Shown in pieces: positions 9,996 through 18,165 of a stretch of 64,000 nucleotides of DNA (position 1 is the stretch's first letter; every line of letters begins with the position of its first letter). Source of the DNA: Candidatus Kuenenia stuttgartensis (GTDB lineage Bacteria > Planctomycetota > Planctomycetia > Planctomycetales > Planctomycetaceae). The DNA lies in contig CAMAVB010000001.1 of NCBI GenBank assembly GCA_945861465.1, positions 62,001 through 126,000 on the forward strand. Reading direction: 5' to 3'. The notes beneath the pieces were generated by a model. It made no database searches. It saw only the letters and a list, made by a program, of their open reading frames with translations, and had not been told where the DNA came from. The translations under genes were made by a program, and so were the position numbers.

Positions 9996-11435
9996 TCACG
10001 ATTTGTTGTTCAGACGTGGTGAAACCGAGGCCAACGTGGAAATTGATTTGCCCACGGAACAGGTCGGGTCGATTGCGCCCGACCGGAATTCGGGCTTCTC
10101 GGACCTCGGAGTTGGAAAAACCTGCAGCGGAACGGCCTGCTCCTTACTTCGCAGGCGTTTTTTGAAGACACGCGACAATGTCCCGGTCAATGATTGCAAC
10201 CGGGCTTTCAGTCCCAGGTGTTTCCACCATGAAGAGAACAGAGGCATGCCAGGATGCCGTGGTGCGTTGACACCCATCAGACGGGAGACAACCGCACGAC
10301 CCCAGGTCGATCTCCGCGCCCGCAGCAGGTGCGGTTGCGAAGCGTCCATGACCCAGCCTTCGCGGCGTTCAAGATGCAGGTAACCTCGTTCGACCGCTTC
10401 TCGAACCAGTTTCCTTCCCCGCTCTGTCCGCACCAGCACCAGGGATTGGCCCGGATCTCCCTGACCGATCGGACGATACCACGGATCACCCACCGAGACA
10501 TCGGCCACTTCACCCGTGTGATCGGCGCAGACGTGGCAGCGCCAGGAACGATGTTTCTGCAGGATTCGGCCCCAACCCTCTTCGTAGGAGACAGAACTGG
10601 TGACGGATTCACCAGACTGCTCGTCGCGCCAGATTGCAGTGATCTCTCCAGGCCAGCCCTGACCTCGATACCGCACGCTCTCAATCTGCGTTGGATCGTT
10701 GGCCCCCAGACTCCTGGCCAGTTCGATGGTGCCCTGAATGGAGGGGGTACCGGCACAGAAGATCGCAATGGTCAGTCCCAGATTGCGATCCAGTTGAGGC
10801 AGAATTTTTCGTGCCTTCACGACCGCTGCGACATCGCACGGTTTGCCGATGAACACACATGGATTCGAGGCATTTTCAATTTGCCCCAATTCTTCGCAGG
10901 GACTGGCCGGAGAGTATCTGGAACCCGCTCCCTGGATCAGCGACTCGCGATTACGGCTCAGCACCGTTTCATTCAACAGCGGTGCGTCTGCTCGTGCTCG
11001 GACATGAAGCACTCCCTCCATGCCACTTTGCTCGATGCAATAGAGGGCCAGGCCGGTCACCACGCCGCCGCTGGAACCGCGAAAGCGGATCTCAGGATCG
11101 ACCGCGAACCCTTCCCAGACCTCCAGGACCGGCCCCCATTCCGCATGCAGCTCCGGATGGCCCGACAGCGGCTTTGGTGGTGCGGCAGGCCAGTCGACGC
11201 CGGGGCACACCGCAGCTGCATTCGTAGCTCCGCAGCCCAGGTCCGTGGAATTGGTCAGTACGGGCAGCAGTTCAAACAGTTCCTGTCCCGCTGACCGAAT
11301 CTGAGGCCGGCGTGCGTGTGCTGCTGTGTCCATCATTTGCAGTTGCGAGGAATTGACATAGGCACACGCACCACAGCCCGTACACATGTGGCCCGAAACA
11401 ACCTTTTCGATACTCGTCGGCCGGATGCCCATCAC
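9996..11435 (-). CDS. FrhB-like (coenzyme F420 hydrogenase/dehydrogenase beta subunit family) protein
   Basis: CTGCGACAYVN...FRGSSGGVVTGLALYCIEQ...CVFIGKPCDVAAVVKAR...CHVCADHTGEVADVSVGDPW. Confidence 0.75.
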   Translation of the reverse strand: MMGIRPTSIEKVVSGHMCTGCGACAYVNSSQLQMMDTAAHARRPQIRSAGQELFELLPVLTNSTDLGCGATNAAAVCPGVDWPAAPPKPLSGHPELHAEWGPVLEVWEGFAVDPEIRFRGSSGGVVTGLALYCIEQSGMEGVLHVRARADAPLLNETVLSRNRESLIQGAGSRYSPASPCEELGQIENASNPCVFIGKPCDVAAVVKARKILPQLDRNLGLTIAIFCAGTPSIQGTIELARSLGANDPTQIESVRYRGQGWPGEITAIWRDEQSGESVTSSVSYEEGWGRILQKHRSWRCHVCADHTGEVADVSVGDPWYRPIGQGDPGQSLVLVRTERGRKLVREAVERGYLHLERREGWVMDASQPHLLRARRSTWGRAVVSRLMGVNAPRHPGMPLFSSWWKHLGLKARLQSLTGTLSRVFKKRLRSKEQAVPLQVFPTPRSEKPEFRSGAIDPTCSVGKSISTLASVSPRLNNKS

Positions 11436-11436
11436 T

Positions 11437-12888
11437 TTAGATTCCTTTATCAGTTACAATAGCGCGCGTTTCCACTACTGCGGTGGAAATCGTCGATGCG
11501 TACCGGGATCCTGTTGTTCGCCGGAAATTCAGGATCGACACCAGCAGAATTCCACCGGTCAGCCCCATAAATCCCAATCGAGACACCATCGAATCGCCTG
11601 CAGCGAATGTCAACCAACCGAAAACTGCTCCGGCGGCGAACAAGCTCAAGGAGTTCCAGATCGCCGTCGGCTGAATTCCTTGACGACGGTGCAATAACAG
11701 TGCCGAACCGATCAGCGCCACAACTTCCCCGCCGCAACCGGCGGCCACGATGGCCTCCAGTCCCCACCCCGACAAGCCCACCGTTGCGGCCGCGATGATT
11801 CCCGTCAGTCGCAGAACATTCGAGGCCAGCGGATTAACACTATCCGCTCGGGCCAGTGCCGCCAGACTTGGTACGGCACGCAGAATCCGCAAACCCTGCA
11901 TGATTGCCAGCCAGCACATCACTGCGGGTGTCACCTGAAACGCCGAGCCATACAGAATTTCGATCGCCAGATTTCCAGTCCCCATCACGCTCAACGTGAA
12001 ACTGAGTGCGACTAGTCCGAGAACTGCCACAATTTGATCAAGTCGTTCGGCAAACTTCTCGGGAGCTTTCTGGTTGCGGGCAAGCTGAGGCAGAAAGACA
12101 GTCGAGGTGATCCGTGAGATCAGCAGGGTGGGCACCATCGTGAGTTGAAAAGCAACCGCATAACGCCCGAAATTCGCTGCCGTCGCTGATGCCAGCACGA
12201 CCAGGCGGTCCCCCTGCAGGGCACCGAACATGATCAGGCTGTTGCACGCCAACGGCCCGCCAAAACGCAGCAATCGGCTGGCGATTTCGGGTCGATACGC
12301 CAGCCGATAGCGACGAGTGGCCACCACATGCGAGACGCACACAAGGACAACCACTTGAAACAGGCTAATCCAGACGAATACCGAAGCACTGTGAATGTGG
12401 TTCGCGAACAGAGCCACAACCGCAGTCGTCATCCCGGCGGATGTCAGTTCGACAACCATGGTGCTGCGGAAGTCATGGTTTCTCTGGATGCGTTTGCAGT
12501 CGAGGTGCAGCCATCCGCGAAGGCCGGCCACGGCACCGAGGGCCGCAATCATCCAGGCCAGATTGGGATTTCCCAGCAGACTTGCAATGGGCATCGCCAA
12601 TCCCACCAGCAGCACGCAGCACGCCATTCCCCGAACCACCAACAACGTCTGGGCAGTTGCCTGAAACTCTTCCCGGTCTCCATCCTCGGCCTGAATCAAC
12701 AACCGATCCGGCCCGAGATCGCTCAGCATGTCGAGCAGGCTCAGCGTGATTGCCAGGGTCGCGAAGACCCCCATCTCGCTCGGCCCCAGGATCCGTGCCA
12801 GAATGATGTTGCGCAGGAGTCCGAGTCCTTCGCAGCCAATTTGCGAAGCCGCGACGGGGAGGGCTGTCCGAGCTTTCCAAACAGCCAT
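11437..12888 (-). CDS. oligosaccharide flippase (Wzx/MATE-like)
   Basis: multi-TM, AASQIGCEGLGLLRNIILARILGPSEMGVFATLAITLSLLDMLSDLGPDRLLIQ. Confidence 0.8.
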   Translation of the reverse strand: MAVWKARTALPVAASQIGCEGLGLLRNIILARILGPSEMGVFATLAITLSLLDMLSDLGPDRLLIQAEDGDREEFQATAQTLLVVRGMACCVLLVGLAMPIASLLGNPNLAWMIAALGAVAGLRGWLHLDCKRIQRNHDFRSTMVVELTSAGMTTAVVALFANHIHSASVFVWISLFQVVVLVCVSHVVATRRYRLAYRPEIASRLLRFGGPLACNSLIMFGALQGDRLVVLASATAANFGRYAVAFQLTMVPTLLISRITSTVFLPQLARNQKAPEKFAERLDQIVAVLGLVALSFTLSVMGTGNLAIEILYGSAFQVTPAVMCWLAIMQGLRILRAVPSLAALARADSVNPLASNVLRLTGIIAAATVGLSGWGLEAIVAAGCGGEVVALIGSALLLHRRQGIQPTAIWNSLSLFAAGAVFGWLTFAAGDSMVSRLGFMGLTGGILLVSILNFRRTTGSRYASTISTAVVETRAIVTDKGI

Positions 12889-12889
12889 C

Positions 12890-14212
12890 TCAGGTCCCCT
12901 TACGACTGACGGAGGCTGGCGAGACGAATTCTACAATGTCATCCAACTGCTGCCTCGCGCGCTGCACCACGGCCGGGATTCGGGTCGATAGCAACTGTCG
13001 ATCCTCGTTCCGCCGTAGAAACGATTCCTGCAATGAGTGCAGTATCTGATCGTTCCCCAGATGCCTCAATTCAAACACCTGGTGATCGTGTCCGCAGGAT
13101 TCGTAGACACCGCGAGTTTTCAGACTATAAGAGACGGAAGCAGTCGGTACGCCCGAACTGAGGGCGGCAATCGTGCTGTGCATGCGTGTTCCAGCGAACC
13201 ATTTGGTTTGTGCAATCACCCACTTAAGTTCTGAAGGGGAATAGTCTGGTGAGCAGATCGCAACCCGGTCCCGAAATTCCGCCGCCAGTTGCGAGACGAC
13301 CTGACGACACGCATCGTAGTCAGATTCTGGATTTCCCGTCGGAGCCATCACGTGAGGGATCAGTACAATGCGTACGTTCGTCGTTTCCAGCAGCCAATTC
13401 AGGAACGTGTTGACCAGGTCACGATAGTTGGCCTGCAAGCCGAACTGCTTGACGGCGGATTCGGGTTGATTGTAGATCAAGCCGCTGATGTTGAATCCGA
13501 TGACCTCTCTCTGATTACGCTCGGCTGGCGAAAACCAATTGGTCTGATCTGCCGGCAAATTGCCGGGCATGATCGTCGGAAGGGCGAAGGCCATGTCCAC
13601 ACCGCAACGGTGTCGGAGCGGATCGAACTGGTTTCCCAACAATTCCTTCAATGCAATGAATCCATCCGTGTCGCGGGCCCAGGCCATGGTGGCCCGCCTG
13701 ACAATCCGCGATGCAGTCTCCCGGGATTGTTCGGAATGGAATGGACCGTATGTCTGAGGCAGCAGTACCAATGGACGCCCAGCTTCGAGCGCGATCAGTT
13801 TCGGCAGCACAATCGTTTGAAAGCGAGGCTGTCCGTAGAGGTCTGTGAAACTGTCACCCGCGCTGACATCCAATATGGCATCGGCTTGTCGGATTGCCTT
13901 GGCCGCAGGATTGAATCGGCCACCAGCCCACGTGGCGACCCTGATATTCCACAGACACGCTGCCCGGTAGTAGCGTCGCGAATGAACGGCACCGCAGCGT
14001 TGAATTGGAATCTGTCGGTCCCCGAAGTCGACTGTGTCGTGGCGGAGCCCGATTCCGTGATCAAACACGGTGAGCCGCTCAACATCCCGGGAATTCAAGT
14101 GCCACAGAACTGAATGACAAAGGGCTGTCACTCCTCGATTGCCCGTATCAGGACTGGCACCGAACAGGCAGACGTTTCTGAGTTTGGAAGGTGTGTTCAT
14201 GTTAGACAGCAT
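12890..14212 (-). CDS. polysaccharide pyruvyl transferase family protein
   Basis: VCLFGASPDTGNRGVTALCHSV...GDSFTDLYGQPRF...LLPQTYGPFHSE...FAGTRMHSTIAALSSGVPTASVSYSLKTRGV. Confidence 0.8.
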   Translation of the reverse strand: MLSNMNTPSKLRNVCLFGASPDTGNRGVTALCHSVLWHLNSRDVERLTVFDHGIGLRHDTVDFGDRQIPIQRCGAVHSRRYYRAACLWNIRVATWAGGRFNPAAKAIRQADAILDVSAGDSFTDLYGQPRFQTIVLPKLIALEAGRPLVLLPQTYGPFHSEQSRETASRIVRRATMAWARDTDGFIALKELLGNQFDPLRHRCGVDMAFALPTIMPGNLPADQTNWFSPAERNQREVIGFNISGLIYNQPESAVKQFGLQANYRDLVNTFLNWLLETTNVRIVLIPHVMAPTGNPESDYDACRQVVSQLAAEFRDRVAICSPDYSPSELKWVIAQTKWFAGTRMHSTIAALSSGVPTASVSYSLKTRGVYESCGHDHQVFELRHLGNDQILHSLQESFLRRNEDRQLLSTRIPAVVQRARQQLDDIVEFVSPASVSRKGT

Positions 14213-14303
14213 CTAATGCAAGTCACGTTCCGTCAAGATTCGGTGATGAAATACTGACACAAGCCGGAAAGTGTCTCGGAATTTCCGGTCCGAACTCCGG
14301 ATA

Positions 14304-14316
14304 TCTCAATTTGAGA
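14304..14316. promoter_or_regulatory. candidate enhancer (UAS) palindrome TCTCAATTTGAGA
   Basis: perfect inverted repeat about 85 bp upstream of the sigma-54 promoter at 14400; related sequence TCAACTTGAGA at 14329-14339. Confidence 0.4.
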
Positions 14317-14399
14317 TCGCATGTTGAATCAACTTGAGACGTTCGTTGGAAACGACGCTGTAAATTCGCAGTTTGCCACAACGGCATAAGCTCAACGCC

Positions 14400-14415
14400 T
14401 GGCATGACACTTGCT
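14400..14415 (+). promoter_or_regulatory. candidate sigma-54 -24/-12 promoter for the sugar transferase
   Basis: TGGCATGACACTTGCT vs TGGCACGNNNNTTGCW: one mismatch, exact spacing, about 90 bp upstream of the likely start at 14504. Confidence 0.6.
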
Positions 14416-14503
14416 TTGGGTATTTGTCCTACTGGCTCACGAATCGCAGATTCGACACTCCAGTTACAATTCGATTCCGATCGCAGGACTGGAGAATGAT
14501 GTG

Positions 14504-15190
14504 ATGCAGAAAAATCCGCTATGGGCTTGGGTTCAGATTCAGCGAGTCATCGCGGCGATCTCGCTGATCATGCTGTCGCCATTGTTTCTGATCTTGTGGG
14601 TTGTCGTTCGTTTCACGTCCCGCGGCCCGTTTTTCTATGCACAGAGTCGACCGGGTCTGAACGGGATTGCTTTCCGAGCGTTCAAGATTCGCACGATGCG
14701 GCCCGGATCTGATCGTAACAGTTTAAACGCCCGATGCGTACAGAATTCTGATCCTCAAGTGACGGCGATCGGCAAGGTCTTGAGAAATCTGAAGCTGGAC
14801 GAACTGCCACAACTGTGGAACGTGGTGCGGGGCGAGATGGTCTTTGTCGGACCACGTCCGATCGCGCTTCCGTTGCATGAAGAACTGTGCCGCGAGATAC
14901 CCGGCTTTGAAGAACGACTGCGATTCCAACCCGGATTGACGAACCTGGGGCAGGTCTGCATTGAAGAAAACCTGGGGCAGGACCGTGTCGTGGAGGATTG
15001 GAAGCTGCGTTTTGAAGCCGAAAGCCATTACTTTCGCCATCGTTCGGTCGCCTACGACTGCGTGATCATCAGTCTGACAATTCTCTATGTCATGCGAAAG
15101 GTGGTGCGGTCCGTTTCGCATTTGATTCGTCGTGGGGGTCCCCGCAACGGCCATGCACAACAGCAATCAATCCGAACTCAGGTCGTATAA
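14504..15190 (+). CDS. priming polyprenyl-phosphate sugar transferase (UndP-GT)
   Basis: MQKNPLWAWVQIQRVIAAISLIMLSPLFLILWVVVRFTSRGPFFYAQSRPGLNG..FKIRTM...LDELPQLWNVVRGEMVFVGPRPIALP. Confidence 0.85.
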   Translation: MQKNPLWAWVQIQRVIAAISLIMLSPLFLILWVVVRFTSRGPFFYAQSRPGLNGIAFRAFKIRTMRPGSDRNSLNARCVQNSDPQVTAIGKVLRNLKLDELPQLWNVVRGEMVFVGPRPIALPLHEELCREIPGFEERLRFQPGLTNLGQVCIEENLGQDRVVEDWKLRFEAESHYFRHRSVAYDCVIISLTILYVMRKVVRSVSHLIRRGGPRNGHAQQQSIRTQVV

Positions 15191-16627
15191 CTTGATTTTG
15201 CGGTAGATGGTCGCTGAGGAGATGCCCAACAGTCGAGCCGCCTCATAGGCCGAACCGTCACAAAGTCTGATTGCGCGAGAGATCGCCATGCGTTCGATTT
15301 CTTCCAGCGTGACAATGTCGTCCTTCGTGGCGAAAGTAAAGCCGCAAACGGCGTTTGTCTGCAAAGGCACTGTCCGGGTCACCGTGGCCATCTGTGACCT
15401 GTCGGGCAGAGGAACGAATTCCACCGCCGGCGGCGCTCCCGGCTGAGTTTCGCAAAAGATCTCCTGCGGCAGCATGTCCGACGACAATAATTCGCCGTCA
15501 TTCAGGATGACCACCCGCTGCATCAGATGGATCAGTTGCCGCACATTACCGGGCCAGTTATAGGCTTCCAGCACTCGCATTGCCGACTGGTCGACACCCT
15601 GAAATTTCTTCCCATATTGTTTGGCAAATCGCCGGAGCACGTGGTTGGCCAACAGTCCAATGTCGCCCTCGCGCTCCCGCAAGGGAGGCAGCAGGATCGG
15701 GACGACGTTCAATCGATAATACAAGTCTTCGCGGAGATTCCTGTCGCGGACTGCCGCTGCCGGATCACGATTCGTAGCGCTGATGATTCGCGCATCGGAC
15801 TTCAAATCTTTAAGTCCGCCAACGGGACGATACGTCCGCTCTTGAAGAAACCTCAGCAGCTTTGCCTGCAAGCCCATCGGCATTTCCGTGATCTCATCAA
15901 GGAACAACGTCCCACCACTGGCTTCGCCGATCGCTCCGGCCCTGGCTCGATCTGCACCCGTGAATGCGCCTTTCTCATGTCCGAACAATGTGGCTTCAGC
16001 CAGTTCCGACGGTATCGATGCCATGTTCTGAGCCACAAACGGCCCTGGTGCCCGATCGCTGCAACTATGAATTGCAGAGGCCACCAGTTCTTTGCCCGTT
16101 CCCGATTCGCCGCAGATCATGACGTTGACGTCGGTCGGAGCAACACTGCGGATGATCGAATACACCGTCCGCATCTGCGGTGAAATGCCGATCAGGCCCT
16201 CGAATCCGGATTCATCACTCCCCAGTTCCAGATTGCGAAGCCGGAAGAGCAAGTCGTATTGCGCGATCGCTTTGTTGATCGTCACCGTGAATTTTGCGTC
16301 ATCCAGCGGTTTGGTGAGAAAATCAAAGGCCCCCAGCTTGATCGCGGCCGCAGCGACCTCCTGCGAGCTGTATCCGGTGGCGAACACGATTGGCGAATCG
16401 GGAAATTGCCGGCGCAGTTGGTCGATCAACGTGGTTCCATCGACATTTCCCAGTTGCCAGTCCAGCAGAATCGCCTGAGGAATGTCCACGCCCAGAGCCT
16501 GCTTGATGTCCGCCGGCCCCTCCGCCGCACGTGAAGCGTATCCCCGCGATTCGAGCATCCACGCCACAAGAGTCTGGAAGTCGAGGTCGTCATCGATCAC
16601 CAGTACCAGTCGTCCGCTTTCGCTCAT
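15167..16627 (-). CDS. sigma-54-dependent response regulator (NtrC family)
   Basis: receiver domain, GESGTGKELVASAIH, GAFTGA, Fis-type C-terminal HTH (AARLLGISSATIYRKIK). Confidence 0.92.
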   Translation of the reverse strand: MSESGRLVLVIDDDLDFQTLVAWMLESRGYASRAAEGPADIKQALGVDIPQAILLDWQLGNVDGTTLIDQLRRQFPDSPIVFATGYSSQEVAAAAIKLGAFDFLTKPLDDAKFTVTINKAIAQYDLLFRLRNLELGSDESGFEGLIGISPQMRTVYSIIRSVAPTDVNVMICGESGTGKELVASAIHSCSDRAPGPFVAQNMASIPSELAEATLFGHEKGAFTGADRARAGAIGEASGGTLFLDEITEMPMGLQAKLLRFLQERTYRPVGGLKDLKSDARIISATNRDPAAAVRDRNLREDLYYRLNVVPILLPPLREREGDIGLLANHVLRRFAKQYGKKFQGVDQSAMRVLEAYNWPGNVRQLIHLMQRVVILNDGELLSSDMLPQEIFCETQPGAPPAVEFVPLPDRSQMATVTRTVPLQTNAVCGFTFATKDDIVTLEEIERMAISRAIRLCDGSAYEAARLLGISSATIYRKIKLYDLSSD

Positions 16628-17085
16628 AAATTCCTACCGCCCTTTTTATTTCGACCTTGAAGTCGTCGGCAACTTCGCAGCGGAAGGCCACATCGATCAC
16701 AGTCTGCTGGACTTGGCTCACTTCGTCAATCCAAATGTCGTTGGCACCCAGGTGCTTTTGGACGCTGCCCGGCTTCGGTGGCGTCGATCGAGCGTCTCAG
16801 TCCGATGGTGTCGTACGACAATGTCTGCCGTTGACACGGCCAAATGTCAGGGCGTTGTTGCTAAAATCCGGTGCCCGAAGCGACTCAATGATCTGTCAGT
16901 TTGACTCGTCGTTCAGGCAGCACCGAATTGCCGGAACTCACTCCGTTCGGTCCGGCCTACGGAAATCCGCGACCGCACGCTTGAGGATCCTTCCACCGAT
17001 GTGGACCATTCAATTGGCGTGGTTCCACGCTACAATTCGTTTCCTGCGTTGTCCCGTTTTTCCCGGTCTTCGAGCATGACTCCCT

Positions 17086-17799
17086 ATGTCTCTTTTCCAG
17101 ATCCGCATCCTTCCGTGGCTGGTGCTGACGCTCTTGATAGTTGGCCTTGCCGGATCGTGGGCGTCGCATGGCATTGTGTTTAAACTGACACGGGCTGATA
17201 TCAGCCGCGTTGAACGTGTGGCGTGCCTGCAGCAGTTTTTCGGTGAGGCCGGAATGTGGGCTCCTGCAATTTACGTTTTGTTCGTCGTCATCGAAGTGAT
17301 CGTCGCGCCCATCCCCGGCGTGTTATTGTACGCTCCGGGTGGCTTGATTTTTGGTCCGTGGTTTGGTGGACTGCTGGCATTGATCGGTAATATGATCGGT
17401 TCAGGCATTTCCTGTGGGCTGACACGGAGTTTTGGTTCAGCATGGCTTCAACGCATCGGCTCAACAGATTCGATTGAACGACTTCAAACGGCACTCGAAC
17501 GACGTGGCGGGCGACTGATTGTCATGCTCAGACTCAATCCGCTCACGTCGACCGACCTGGTGTCCTACGCTGCTGGATTCACCCGGATCCCCATTTGCAA
17601 TGTGATGCTGTCGACCGGGATCGGGATGGCTCCTTTGTGTTTCGCGCAGTCATGGCTTTCGGACAGCATCTTCAACAAGTGGCCGCAGTTGCTGTGGCCA
17701 ATGCTGATCCTGAGTGCCGGCTATCTGATCGTGGTGACGGTTGTCATTGCCAGACTGTTGCGGCCCAAACCCGCCGATGCATCTGTTTTGAGCGAATAA
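17086..17799 (+). CDS. VTT/SNARE-associated (DedA/TVP38-like) membrane protein
   Basis: APIPGVLLYAPGGLIFGPWFGGLLALIGNMIGSGISCGLTRSFG. Confidence 0.8.
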   Translation: MSLFQIRILPWLVLTLLIVGLAGSWASHGIVFKLTRADISRVERVACLQQFFGEAGMWAPAIYVLFVVIEVIVAPIPGVLLYAPGGLIFGPWFGGLLALIGNMIGSGISCGLTRSFGSAWLQRIGSTDSIERLQTALERRGGRLIVMLRLNPLTSTDLVSYAAGFTRIPICNVMLSTGIGMAPLCFAQSWLSDSIFNKWPQLLWPMLILSAGYLIVVTVVIARLLRPKPADASVLSE

Positions 17800-17909
17800 C
17801 GGTCGGCGCAGACACAGGTATTCGTTATGCTGAGGCTCTACGCTGAGCCACTATTTCTGGCCCTTGTCATTACCCACACCTTTAACTCTGTCTCGTACTC
17901 AGTGTAACG

Positions 17910-17957
17910 GTACTCGTACTCGAATCTTCATGGGATCATCAAGTACAAGTACCGTCC
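17910..17957. repeat. imperfect palindrome CGGTACTCGTACTCGA...TCAAGTACAAGTACCG
   Basis: complementary arms around a short loop; intergenic. Confidence 0.5.
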
Positions 17958-18165
17958 TGGTTTCGTACGCCGTGAGCAATAAACCATGCGCAGGCCCAAT
18001 CGCACATATGCTGATAAGTTTGACGGCGCGAAGCATCGCGACAGGGCGTACGAGCCTATTGCCGGGATTCTGACATCCGGCGGTGCCCCGGCTCGGCAGG
18101 AGCCTCGCCCTCCCAAAATGTGCCCTCCCAAAATGTGCCCAGTCCTCGTCGCAAGATGGGGTGCC

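Noticed and set aside
14217-14232. Minus-strand sigma-54-like CGGAACGTGACTTGCA before the pyruvyl transferase
   Set aside because: Spacing is right, but the predicted TSS would fall within a few bases of the start codon, and the -24 box has two mismatches.
1149-15190. Novel secondary-metabolite or defence island in the EPS region
   Set aside because: All genes fit standard Wzx/Wzy-type polysaccharide synthesis; no defence or biosynthetic core enzymes seen.
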